A stretch of DNA of 64,000 nucleotides, taken from assembly GCF_000429125.1 (NCBI RefSeq), contig NZ_AUBG01000002.1:62001-126000 (forward strand). The letters run 5' to 3'. Positions 40,768 through 47,726 of this stretch are shown in pieces. A program made the translations under genes and the position numbers. The number at the start of each line of letters is the position of its first letter. The stretch's first letter is position 1. Under the pieces are notes generated by a model that made no database searches, was not told the origin of the DNA, and was given only the letters and a program-made list of their open reading frames with translations. Origin of the DNA: Aequorivita capsosiphonis DSM 23843 (GTDB lineage Bacteria > Bacteroidota > Bacteroidia > Flavobacteriales > Flavobacteriaceae).

Positions 40768-41493
40768 ATGCAACTCTTTTTCAATCCAAATATATCAGAT
40801 TCCGATAGCTATCGGAACGCAACAGAGGTAACTTTCGATAAGGAAGAAAGTAGACACATCATCAAAGTTTTGCGGATGAAGGAAGGTGATTCCTTTAAAA
40901 TCACCAATGGGAATGGTGCTTTTTTCGATGCCGAAATACTAAGCGCCAATCCAAAAGCATGTGTGGTGAAAATTATTTCTGAGCAAAAACAGGAACCCCT
41001 GCCCTATCAATTACATTTAGTTGTTGCACCCACAAAATTAAACGACCGTTACGAATGGTTTTTAGAGAAAGCCACCGAAATTGGTGTTTCTGAAATCACC
41101 CCGATAATCTGCGATCATAGTGAACGTAAAGTAATAAAGCCAGAGCGTTATGAAAAAATCATTCAAAGTGCGATGAAGCAATCTTTAAAAGCTTTTTTGC
41201 CGATTTTGAATGAGGCGATTTCCTTTAAGGATTTTATAAATTCTGAAAATCAATTTGAAGATTTAAAGTTTATTGCGCATTGTGAAGCAACCGATAGAAA
41301 ATCATTAAAATCGGTTTTACTTCCTCATAAAAAAGTAACTATTCTCATTGGGCCAGAAGGCGATTTTTCTACGGATGAAATAGAACTGGCAAAAAAGGCA
41401 GGATTTGTTCCCGTTACTTTGGGTGAAAGTCGTTTAAGAACTGAAACTGCGGCCATTGTAGCCTGCCACAGCGTTGCTTTTGTAAATGAATAA
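40768..41493 (+). CDS. rsmE: 16S rRNA m3U1498 methyltransferase
   Basis: A 241-residue SPOUT methyltransferase. The PUA-like N-domain shows MQLFFNPNI and DKEESRHIIKVLRMKEGD. The knot shows LVVAPTKLNDRYEWFLEKATEIGVSEITP, then ILIGPEGDFSTDEIELAKKAG and LGESRLRTETAAI, which binds SAM. It methylates U1498 of 16S rRNA. Near the start the residues SDSYRN come from an 18-bp perfect palindrome absent from the usual spacing between NPNI and FDKEESRH; it stays in frame and so is tolerated. Confidence 0.95.
   Translation: MQLFFNPNISDSDSYRNATEVTFDKEESRHIIKVLRMKEGDSFKITNGNGAFFDAEILSANPKACVVKIISEQKQEPLPYQLHLVVAPTKLNDRYEWFLEKATEIGVSEITPIICDHSERKVIKPERYEKIIQSAMKQSLKAFLPILNEAISFKDFINSENQFEDLKFIAHCEATDRKSLKSVLLPHKKVTILIGPEGDFSTDEIELAKKAGFVPVTLGESRLRTETAAIVACHSVAFVNE
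40800..40817. repeat. 18-bp perfect palindrome inside rsmE
   Basis: TTCCGATAGCTATCGGAA reads the same on both strands, at codons 11-17 of rsmE. Its CCGATAGCTATCGG core is a palindrome known as a dispersed element in flavobacterial genomes (from memory, not checked). Confidence 0.8.
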
Positions 41494-41498
41494 AAAAA

Positions 41499-41525
41499 CC
41501 TAACAGGTTTTCAAAACCTATTAGG
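41499..41525 (+). terminator. Hairpin after rsmE
   Basis: CCTAACAGGTTTT-C-AAAACCTATTAGG forms an 11-bp interrupted stem just after the rsmE stop, preceded by an A-run; likely a terminator, possibly in both directions. No long U-tract. Confidence 0.6.
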
Positions 41526-41543
41526 ATTATCTTTCCTATTTTG

Positions 41544-41551
41544 TACTTTTG
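41544..41551 (+). promoter_or_regulatory. -7 box TACTTTTG for the DUF4159 gene
   Basis: A perfect TAnnTTTG box ending 5 bp before the ATG at 41557. The transcript would start at or beside the ATG, so the mRNA may be leaderless. Confidence 0.5.
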
Positions 41552-41556
41552 AAACT

Positions 41557-42201
41557 ATGCGAATAACCTTTCTTTCTGTTTTATTTTTGTTTTGCTTCGG
41601 AAACATTTCGGCACAAGAAATTGCTCTTTTACAATATGGCGGCGGCGGAGATTGGTATGCAAATCCCACGTCACTCCCCAATCTTGTCAAATTCTGTAAC
41701 GAGCACATTGACACTACTATTAAAGAAAAACCGGAAACAGTTACGCCCGGAAACGTCGATATTTTCGATTATCCATTTTTACATATGACGGGCCACGGAA
41801 ACGTATTCTTTTCTGCCGAAGAGGCACAAAACCTTAGAACTTACTTGATAAGCGGCGGTTTTCTTCACATTGACGATAATTATGGTATGGATCAATATAT
41901 TAGAAAAGAAATAGTGAAACTTTTCCCGAACGAAGAACTGAAGGAACTTCCAAAGACTCACCCAATTTTTAATTGCTTTTTTAAATTTCCACAGGGTTTA
42001 CCAAAAATTCACGAACACGATGGGGAACGCCCGCAGGCTTTTGGTATTTATTTTGAAGATAGGTTAGTTCTGCTTTATACCTATGAAACGGATCTTGGTG
42101 ATGGTTGGGAAAATCCAGAGGTTCATAATGATCCGCCGGAGGTTAGACTAAAAGCTTTACAAATGGGCGCCAATATTATTAAGTATGTTTTTGAGAATTA
42201 A
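41557..42201 (+). CDS. Secreted DUF4159 protein
   Basis: A 214-residue exported protein with signal peptide MRITFLSVLFLFCFGNISAQ. The DUF4159 domain follows: LLQYGGGGDWYANPTSLPNL, YPFLHMTGHGNVFFSAEEAQ, LRTYLISGGFLHIDDNYGMD and PQAFGIYFEDRLVLLYTYETDLGDGWE. The domain resembles a glutamine-amidotransferase-like or ThuA-like fold with a conserved GHG and DD, but no enzyme activity is established. It is located in the periplasm. The promoter box is only 5 bp upstream of the start codon. Confidence 0.88.
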   Translation: MRITFLSVLFLFCFGNISAQEIALLQYGGGGDWYANPTSLPNLVKFCNEHIDTTIKEKPETVTPGNVDIFDYPFLHMTGHGNVFFSAEEAQNLRTYLISGGFLHIDDNYGMDQYIRKEIVKLFPNEELKELPKTHPIFNCFFKFPQGLPKIHEHDGERPQAFGIYFEDRLVLLYTYETDLGDGWENPEVHNDPPEVRLKALQMGANIIKYVFEN

Positions 42202-42202
42202 A

Positions 42203-42245
42203 TTTCAAATAGCAAATTCCAAACTCGAAACTCCAAATAATAAAG
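42203..42245. repeat. Filler repeat copy
   Basis: 'tttcaaatagcaaattccaaactcgaaactccaaata' matches the word set of the fillers at 5709-5840 and 33750-33810. Confidence 0.6.
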
Positions 42246-42357
42246 TTATAAGAACCAAACGAGTTGCGAACTGGGGTCCACCCTTCAGCGCGCGGCATCG
42301 AAAATCCCTTAACACAATTTTGAATTTTTCTATCTTGGAATATAGTATATTTACGCT

Positions 42358-43452
42358 GTGAAAATCACTGCAAAAGCAATAACCTTAGGAATTTTAAAAG
42401 CCCTGGCCGTAGTGGTTGGGGTCTTAATTTTGCTTTGGTTCTTATATCAAATACAGGCATTAATACTTTATATTGGTCTAGCGCTTGTACTTTCCTTAAT
42501 AGGCCAGCCCGTTGTTTCGTTTTTAAAAAAAAGACTTAAATTTGGAAATACCTTAGCCTCTGTTACTACATTACTACTCATTATTGGAACGTTCAGCTTA
42601 CTGCTCAGTATTTTTATTCCCGTGATTATTGAGCAAGGAAAGCATATTTCCCAAATAGATTTTGTGCAAGTAAAGCGAGATTTAAACGAACTGAATATCC
42701 AAGCTAGTGACTATCTAGGGGTGGACCATTTTCAGTTGGTGGAGGCAATAAAACGCACCACCTATGTTCAAAACTTTAGTAGTGAATTCATTCCAAGTTT
42801 TATAGATATTTTCTTTGGAAATATTGCCGGAACTATAATCGGTATTTTTTCGGTTTTATTTATTTCATTTTTTCTTTTAAAAGATGAATATTTGGTAGCT
42901 CGGTCTGTACTTGTTTTTTCCAAAAAAGGAGACGAAGATAGGTTTAAGCGCATTATGATAAAGATCAACGAGCTGCTTTCGCGTTATTTTATTGGTTTGC
43001 TTTTACAAATTTCGATTTTGGTCCTTTTTTACGCAGTATTATTACTTTATTTAAATATTAATGATGCTATAGCCGTTGCTTTAATCTGCGCGTTTTTGAA
43101 TATTGTACCTTATTTAGGGCCTGTTATTGGCTGGGCCTTGATGCTACTCGTTATAGTTTCTAATAATCTTGGCGCCGATTTTTCCACTGGTTTATTGCCT
43201 TTACTCACCATTGCTTCCGGCGGCTATGCTATAGCACAGGTTTTTGATAATTTTATATCGCAACCCGTTATTTTCGGTCATAGCGTTCGCTCTCATCCAT
43301 TAGAAATTTTTATGGCAATACTTATTGGAGGCTTCCTTTTCGGTATCCCAGGAATGGTCCTTGCAGTTCCTACATATACTGCACTAAAAGTAATTGCGAA
43401 GGAGTTCCTCTCCGAATATAAAATTGTTCAGCGTCTTACCAAAAACTTGTAG
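42358..43452 (+). CDS. AI-2E family (PerM-like) membrane transporter
   Basis: A 364-residue multi-pass protein of the UPF0118/AI-2E transporter family with about eight helices: VVGVLILLWFLYQIQALILY near the start, LGISFF-like segment IIGIFSVLFISFFLL, and the conserved end motif FGHSVRSHPLEIFMAILIGG followed by FLFGIPGMVLAVPTYTALKV. Family members export small molecules or ions; AI-2 itself is not shown. The start is GTG. A near-consensus -7 box (TATATTTA) lies about 5 bp upstream. The next gene starts 3 bp after its stop. Confidence 0.9.
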   Translation: MKITAKAITLGILKALAVVVGVLILLWFLYQIQALILYIGLALVLSLIGQPVVSFLKKRLKFGNTLASVTTLLLIIGTFSLLLSIFIPVIIEQGKHISQIDFVQVKRDLNELNIQASDYLGVDHFQLVEAIKRTTYVQNFSSEFIPSFIDIFFGNIAGTIIGIFSVLFISFFLLKDEYLVARSVLVFSKKGDEDRFKRIMIKINELLSRYFIGLLLQISILVLFYAVLLLYLNINDAIAVALICAFLNIVPYLGPVIGWALMLLVIVSNNLGADFSTGLLPLLTIASGGYAIAQVFDNFISQPVIFGHSVRSHPLEIFMAILIGGFLFGIPGMVLAVPTYTALKVIAKEFLSEYKIVQRLTKNL

Positions 43453-43455
43453 TTC

Positions 43456-44625
43456 TTGATTAATAAAGCTCTTTTAAATACAGAAGTTCACGATTTTATT
43501 AAAAATTTTGAAGGTGATGTCTCTAAACTTGCATTTGCTGGAAGTCCTTTTGAAAATGTTTCAGTCCAAGAAGTGATGCAGCAAATTGAAAGCAGAAAGA
43601 GAATCGAGAAAAAACTACCCACTTGGTTTGGGGCAGAGAACATGCTATATCCACCCAAACTAAATTTAGAACAAACTTCTTCTGAAATAACTGCGAAATA
43701 CAAAGCTTCTTTAATCAGTGGTGAAACCCTGGCAGATATAACCGGCGGCTTTGGAGTAGACAGTTTTTTCTTTTCTGAAAAATTTGAAACAGTAGATCAC
43801 TTTGAACTTGACGCTACACTTTCTGAAATAGCCCAAAACAATTTTAAAAGCCTACACAAGCACAATGTGTGCTGTTACCCCGAAGATGGATTAAAAAAGG
43901 TTCTAAGCAAGAAATACGACGTTATTTATTCAGATCCCTCACGACGTCACGATAGCAAAGGCAAGGTTTTCTTTCTAAACGATTGCCAACCCAATATTCC
44001 TGAAAACATTTCAGCGATATTAAAAAATTGTGAAACATTTCTTTTGAAGACGTCTCCCATGTTAGACATTTCCGTAGGATTAAAGGAATTGTGTCAGGTT
44101 TCAGAGATTCATATTGTAGCAGTTAGGAATGAAGTAAAGGAGTTAGTCTGGTTGCTCAGAAAGAATAACGATAAACCTCTAAAGATAAAGACTGTCAATT
44201 TCACGAAATCAGGAAAAGAAGACTTCAATTTTGATTGGAATGAAACTGCGGAAGCAAACTATAGTTTGCCACAGAGATATCTGTATGAGCCCAATGCAGC
44301 GATATTAAAAAGTGGGAGTTTCGATTTAGTTTCAGCTAAATTAAAACTGAACAAGCTCAATAAAAACACCCACCTCTATACAAGTGAAAGTTTAATAGAT
44401 TTCCCAGGAAGAAGATTTGTTGTAGAAAATGTGGTTCCCTATACCAAAGCCGAAATGCGTTCTGCTCTCCATTTTAAAAACGCGAACATTACTACGCGAA
44501 ATTTTCCGGAGTCCGTGGCAACACTTCGCAAAAAATGGAAAATTGCAGATGGCGGGAATGTTTACGTGTTTTTTGTAACGAATATGGAGGATAGAAAGGA
44601 AATGATAGTTTGTTCTAAGGTTTAA
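43456..44625 (+). CDS. SAM-dependent methyltransferase with C-terminal THUMP-like domain
   Basis: A 389-residue protein. The middle is a class I methyltransferase domain: LADITGGFGVDSFFFSEKF near residue 92 (SAM loop), HFELDATLSEIAQNNF, and YDVIYSDPSRRH near 150, a D-P-S-R-R catalytic loop. The C-terminal part (GRRFVVENVVPYTKAEMRSA, NITTRNFPESVATLRKKWKI) matches the THUMP-like fold, so the target is probably RNA. The start is TTG three bases after the transporter's stop, so translation is coupled. The modified base is unknown. Confidence 0.85.
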   Translation: MINKALLNTEVHDFIKNFEGDVSKLAFAGSPFENVSVQEVMQQIESRKRIEKKLPTWFGAENMLYPPKLNLEQTSSEITAKYKASLISGETLADITGGFGVDSFFFSEKFETVDHFELDATLSEIAQNNFKSLHKHNVCCYPEDGLKKVLSKKYDVIYSDPSRRHDSKGKVFFLNDCQPNIPENISAILKNCETFLLKTSPMLDISVGLKELCQVSEIHIVAVRNEVKELVWLLRKNNDKPLKIKTVNFTKSGKEDFNFDWNETAEANYSLPQRYLYEPNAAILKSGSFDLVSAKLKLNKLNKNTHLYTSESLIDFPGRRFVVENVVPYTKAEMRSALHFKNANITTRNFPESVATLRKKWKIADGGNVYVFFVTNMEDRKEMIVCSKV

Positions 44626-44668
44626 GGTATAAAAACAAAAAATCCCCTAATAAGTAGGAGATTGAATG

Positions 44669-44738
44669 TGATCGTAGAAGGATTCGAACCTGGGACCGTC
44701 CCGATAGAAAATCGGGATGCTCTATCCAGCTGAGTTGA
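44669..44738 (-). pseudogene. tRNA remnant A (5'-truncated, decayed)
   Basis: Minus-strand tRNA-like sequence from D-arm (CTCAGCTGGATAGAGC) through an anticodon arm CCCGA/TCGGG with loop TTTTCTA to a T-arm TTCGAAT and 3' acceptor. The 5' acceptor strand is missing and the T-stem is mismatched (CCAGG against CCTTC), so it cannot fold as a tRNA. Its D-arm supplies the last codons and stop of GIY-YIG gene A. Confidence 0.8.
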
Positions 44739-44976
44739 TGAGAGCAAGAATGAATTTTACGGATTTTTGTTTTTTTATGTAAAGCTCACGAGCATACGCC
44801 TTCTTCTTGCAGTCAAAAGTTTCGGTATATTTTAATATCCAATCTTTTGCTTTGGATGTGTATCCGGAATGAGCCGAAAGATGTTTTCTTAAACGTTCAT
44901 TTATTGACTCTCTAGTATGACCAATATAGAATCGATTCAACTCTTCGGAATATAATATATAAACTAAATATCTCAT
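44722..44976 (-). CDS. GIY-YIG nuclease-domain protein A (tRNA-linked unit)
   Basis: An 84-residue protein that is little more than a GIY-YIG domain: YLVYILYS (GIY position), NRFYIGHT (YIG), the catalytic Arg in NERLRKHLSAH, and the metal-binding Glu in AYARELYIKK. The last codons, INSAG-stop, are read from the D-arm of tRNA remnant A. It is about 60% identical to the neighbouring copy. GIY-YIG domains cut DNA; such short forms in Bacteroidota may act as homing-like nucleases, but activity and target are unknown. The ATG follows directly on the U-tract of the upstream tRNA terminator. Confidence 0.85.
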   Translation of the reverse strand: MRYLVYILYSEELNRFYIGHTRESINERLRKHLSAHSGYTSKAKDWILKYTETFDCKKKAYARELYIKKQKSVKFILALINSAG

Positions 44977-44982
44977 ACAAAA

Positions 44983-45006
44983 AACCCCCTAGTTTGTAGG
45001 GGATTG
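44983..45006 (-). terminator. Terminator of tRNA remnant B
   Basis: Read on the minus strand, CAATCCCCTACAAACTAGGGG is followed by a T-run: a 7-bp stem terminator. A near-identical copy lies at 45322-45347 and a decayed one at about 44640-44664, one per unit. Confidence 0.7.
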
Positions 45007-45010
45007 AATG

Positions 45011-45080
45011 TGATCGCACCAGGATTCGAACCTGGGACCGTCCCGATTGGAAATCGGGATGCTCTATCCGGCTGAGCTAA
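45011..45080 (-). pseudogene. tRNA remnant B (5' acceptor strand missing)
   Basis: Minus-strand tRNA body with good D-arm (AGCTCAGCCGGATAGAGC), anticodon arm CCCGA-TTTCCAA-TCGGG (loop would give TCC), intact T-arm CCAGG-TTCGAAT-CCTGG and 3' acceptor TGCGATC plus A. The expected 5' strand GGTCGCA is absent; the sequence before T8 is the coding end of GIY-YIG gene B. It is therefore a remnant or the carried 3' part of a mobile unit, not a working tRNA. Confidence 0.82.
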
Positions 45081-45318
45081 TTTGGTTTTGAATATATTTT
45101 CTAGATTTCTTCTTTTTAATTTCTCGCTCTCTGGCATACGCTTCTGCTTTGGTAGAATATTCTTCATTGTACCTCAATGACCAATCTTTTGCTTTGGCTG
45201 TGTATCCCGAATGGTTAGATAAATGTTTTCTTAGGCGTTCGTCCATTGGTTCTCCTGTATGGCCAATATAATATTTGTCAATTGCAGCAGAATATAATAT
45301 ATAAACTAAATATTTCAT
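45064..45318 (-). CDS. GIY-YIG nuclease-domain protein B (tRNA-linked unit)
   Basis: An 84-residue GIY-YIG protein parallel to copy A: YLVYILYS, DKYYIGHT, DERLRKHLSNHSGY, and EAYAREREIKKKK with the metal-ligand Glu. It ends ISSAG-stop inside the D-arm of tRNA remnant B. The coding part has diverged from copy A (about 60% identity) while the tRNA-3'/terminator block that precedes each unit is nearly unchanged. Transcription probably comes from the minus-strand promoter at 45451-45458 or through the tRNA. Confidence 0.87.
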   Translation of the reverse strand: MKYLVYILYSAAIDKYYIGHTGEPMDERLRKHLSNHSGYTAKAKDWSLRYNEEYSTKAEAYAREREIKKKKSRKYIQNQISSAG

Positions 45319-45352
45319 ACAAAAAATCCCCTAGTTTGTAGGGGATTGAATG

Positions 45353-45394
45353 TGATCGCACCAGGATTCGAACCTGGGACCGCCTGCTTAGAAG
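45353..45394 (-). pseudogene. tRNA-Arg 3' half left outside the element (fragment C, attL side)
   Basis: Minus-strand 3' half of a tRNA: anticodon-stem core, variable loop, T-arm CCAGG-TTCGAAT-CCTGG, acceptor TGCGATC and A. It ends abruptly at the 17-bp core GACCGCCTGCTTAGAAG (45378-45394), where the integrated element begins. Its acceptor still pairs with the GGTCGCA 5' strand of the intact tRNA-Arg at the other end of the element. Confidence 0.88.
45378..45394. repeat. attL core repeat
   Basis: GACCGCCTGCTTAGAAG, identical to 52257-52273. It covers the anticodon stem and loop of the tRNA. Confidence 0.9.
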
Positions 45395-45436
45395 TTAGAT
45401 ATTAACCCTATTTGTTTGTTTTGTGATATTAATGGT

Positions 45437-45458
45437 TATCTTTGTAAATGCAAATATA
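45437..45458. promoter_or_regulatory. Back-to-back -7 boxes at the element's left end
   Basis: TATCTTTG (45437-45444, plus strand) with a TTG 18 bp upstream, and TATATTTG on the minus strand (45451-45458), only 6 bp between them. One would drive the integrase gene, the other transcription outward through the tRNA fragment and GIY-YIG genes. Such overlap suggests that only one fires at a time. Confidence 0.5.
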
Positions 45459-45512
45459 GCAATACTTTACAAGCTTTTATACTACTTTTTTACTTTGTGT
45501 TATTACGTAGTT

Positions 45513-45545
45513 TTATGCTAACATTTTGCTAACAATTTGCTAACA
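45513..45545 (+). repeat. Three tandem 11-bp repeats, candidate integrase arm sites (left)
   Basis: Three head-to-tail 11-mers, T-TATGCTAACA, TTTTGCTAACA and ATTTGCTAACA, 35 bp before the integrase start. Two exact TTTTGCTAACA copies stand in the same orientation near the right end (52161-52182) and the motif is not seen elsewhere in the window, as expected for arm-type binding sites. Confidence 0.75.
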
Positions 45546-45579
45546 GCATTTAGCGGGATAATTTTAAGCATAAAAGACA

Positions 45580-46821
45580 ATGGCAAAAGACAACGAAGAT
45601 GTAAGTATTTCATTTTTCTTTAATACTTCAAGAGCAGACAAAAACGGAAATTTCAAAGTAGCATTACAAGTCTATTTTAAACCTTCACAAAAGCGCAAAT
45701 ACTACGCTACAAAATTTGCATTTACTGAAAAGGATTATACAAGCACTTGGGAAACGGTTAAACCTCGAAAGGAATTTAAACCAGTCCGAAAGGAAATGAT
45801 GGCATTATTAACCAAAGCGGACAAAGTAGCGGGAAGTTTAAACGCCTTCAATTTTGAAGATTTTGAACGTCTTATGTTCAATAAAACCACCACCGACAAA
45901 AATGTAAATTACTACTTTTCAAAAAAGATAGAAGCCTGTTTAAAACGTGATGGCATAAGTACTGCCAAGAACTACGAAACCGCTTTAAAATGCTTGCTGA
46001 GGTTTCATAAGAAGCCGAATTTAAACTTTGTAGATGTTACCGTTTCTTGGCTTGATCAGTTTGAAAAGTTTTGTATTGAAGATGAAGAGAAAAGCCTTAC
46101 CACCGTTGGCATTTATTCAAGAACTCTAAGGACTGTTTTTAACGATGCAATTGAAGATAAAACCGTTTCAAAAGAACTGTACCCATTCGGAAAACGCAAA
46201 TATCAAATCCCTACGCCTAAAAAGGTAAAAAAAGCCCTTACACCTCAGCAATTAAAAACCCTATTTACCGGAACGCCAAAAACACCTGAACAGATACAAG
46301 CCAAAGCCTTTTGGTTTTTCTCTTACTTGTGCAATGGAATGAATTTTAAAGACCTACTGCATTTAAAATGTAAAGATTTTGATGGCGAAAAGATTGAGTT
46401 TATAAGAGCAAAAACTGCTAAGAGCGTTAAAGACCTCAGCCCGATAACAGTTTACCCTGACCCTTACGCTATTGATATTTTATATCAGTACGGTAACCCC
46501 AACGGAAGTCCAAACGATTATATTTTCAATATTCTGAGCCGTACCGAAACAGCTGAACAGCAATACAGAAAAGTAAAGAACTTTATAAGATTGAACAATC
46601 AACACTTTTTAAAATACGCCAAAGACAACGGAATAATAGAAAAGGTATCAAGCTATTGGGCACGGCATTCGTTTACAACTATGGCAATACGAAAAGGAGC
46701 AAGTATGGAGCAGGTAGGCGAAGCTGTAGGACATACAAACACCAAAACAACTCAGGGCTATTTTGCAGGCTTTGAAGATGAAACAAAAAAGCAAATTGGA
46801 AGTAATTTATTAGATTTTTAA
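45580..46821 (+). CDS. Tyrosine recombinase (integrase) of the element
   Basis: A 413-residue phage-integrase-family protein of the Bacteroidota type: an N-terminal arm-binding region with an AP2-like strand pattern (FKVALQVYFKPSQKRKYYAT), a SAM-like core-binding domain at about 100-200, and the catalytic domain from 215. The usual first Arg region is CNGMNFKDLLHLKCKDF, an N-G-[MI]-N-x-K-D-L form typical of Bacteroides-element integrases. Box II is YWARHSFTTMAIRKG, then AVGHTNTKTTQGYF with the nucleophile Tyr. It cuts and joins DNA at the tRNA-Arg core. It stands next to attL, reading inward. Confidence 0.95.
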   Translation: MAKDNEDVSISFFFNTSRADKNGNFKVALQVYFKPSQKRKYYATKFAFTEKDYTSTWETVKPRKEFKPVRKEMMALLTKADKVAGSLNAFNFEDFERLMFNKTTTDKNVNYYFSKKIEACLKRDGISTAKNYETALKCLLRFHKKPNLNFVDVTVSWLDQFEKFCIEDEEKSLTTVGIYSRTLRTVFNDAIEDKTVSKELYPFGKRKYQIPTPKKVKKALTPQQLKTLFTGTPKTPEQIQAKAFWFFSYLCNGMNFKDLLHLKCKDFDGEKIEFIRAKTAKSVKDLSPITVYPDPYAIDILYQYGNPNGSPNDYIFNILSRTETAEQQYRKVKNFIRLNNQHFLKYAKDNGIIEKVSSYWARHSFTTMAIRKGASMEQVGEAVGHTNTKTTQGYFAGFEDETKKQIGSNLLDF

Positions 46822-46835
46822 AAGCGTATTAGATA

Positions 46836-47654
46836 ATGGAAAAAGATGTAATTGCTAAAATATCCAATATCAATATTCCAATGGCAGAGGTTATTCAATA
46901 TTTATTAAAAAAATATCCTGATAATTTCACCTTAAATTTATTTTATAGACAGTTGCAATCCGAAATTGAAAAGCAGTATTCTGAAACTCTTTTAAGATTA
47001 ACAGATAAGGAAATATTATTTTTCATCAAATTTTATATTGAAAGAAATTGGGATTTACCTAAACTGAAAATAAATGAAGAAGAATATAGGATAGTAAAAT
47101 ATTTTATAAGAAACGTTAATCAATATAAAGTAATATCTAACGCATATAATATAGGAAGTGATGATGCAGATTATATGGAAGTAATAAATTTAAATGAGAT
47201 TGTTCTTAAACATCACGAATCTATTAATTTTTTACATCCTTTCTCACTTGAGAAGGAAATGGAACAAATTGGTCTTCTTCAAAAAATAAAGATTTATTTG
47301 GAAGAGTATTTAAACATTAATAAAAACCAGCAAACTAAAACCAAACCCGAACTAACTTTAAAGCAAGTTGCACTACTTTATATTTACAATGGTGACCACA
47401 TAACAAGAGAAAATGGCAATAGTATTGCTGAGAAATTCGGGCATACCTCAGGCGAAAAACTTTACCAGAACTATAATAAATATGCCTTATCAACTGATCG
47501 CAATTCAAGTGACAGTAAAACCAAAGACAGAAATTTACTCAAAGATATTGAAAAGGTTATTTCTTACCTGCCTAAAGCAAAACAAGAGAATCCAAAAGGG
47601 GAAGCCGAACGATTAAGAAACACTATACAAAACAATGATTATCTAAACTTGTAA
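46836..47654 (+). CDS. Hypothetical protein of Bacteroidota mobile elements
   Basis: A 272-residue, Lys/Glu/Asn-rich helical protein starting 14 bp after the integrase. No catalytic motif is visible. A conserved-looking module sits at about residues 175-215, LTLKQVALLYIYNGDHITRE and GNSIAEKFGHTSGEKLYQNY, a helix-turn-helix-like stretch that recurs beside integrases in this phylum as far as I recall. A regulatory or DNA-binding role is possible but unproven. The stop overlaps the first bases of a palindrome. Confidence 0.7.
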   Translation: MEKDVIAKISNINIPMAEVIQYLLKKYPDNFTLNLFYRQLQSEIEKQYSETLLRLTDKEILFFIKFYIERNWDLPKLKINEEEYRIVKYFIRNVNQYKVISNAYNIGSDDADYMEVINLNEIVLKHHESINFLHPFSLEKEMEQIGLLQKIKIYLEEYLNINKNQQTKTKPELTLKQVALLYIYNGDHITRENGNSIAEKFGHTSGEKLYQNYNKYALSTDRNSSDSKTKDRNLLKDIEKVISYLPKAKQENPKGEAERLRNTIQNNDYLNL

Positions 47655-47672
47655 CCGGTTATAACCAGTTAC
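47651..47672. promoter_or_regulatory. 22-bp palindrome, operator candidate
   Basis: GTAAC-c-GGTTATAACC-a-GTTAC: perfect except for the two marked bases. It lies 55 bp before the excisionase-like gene and overlaps the stop of the gene before. Confidence 0.55.
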
Positions 47673-47695
47673 AGCCCTGAACCTCAAACGACCTT

Positions 47696-47726
47696 TACAA
47701 AGTATTAACAACTAAAATACTTTGTA
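47696..47726. promoter_or_regulatory. Perfect 11-bp inverted repeat abutting the start codon
   Basis: TACAAAGTATT and AATACTTTGTA are separated by 9 bases, and the right arm ends at the base before the ATG at 47727. It could be an operator for the HTH protein or an mRNA hairpin that hides the ribosome site. Confidence 0.65.

Noticed and set aside
44669-45080. Remnants A and B as working tRNAs (loops would suggest TTC and TCC)
   Set aside because: Both lack the 5' acceptor strand, and A also has a mismatched T-stem; they cannot form an acceptor stem.
44973-45167. 64-codon minus-strand frame running through tRNA remnant B
   Set aside because: It crosses a tRNA and terminator in a frame different from the GIY-YIG gene; the peptide tail (DRASRFPIGTVPGSNPGA) is the usual nonsense reading of tRNA sequence.
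44722-45318. GIY-YIG genes as intron-encoded homing endonucleases
   Set aside because: No group I intron core surrounds them and the tRNA pieces are truncated at the D-arm, not split by an intron at the anticodon.
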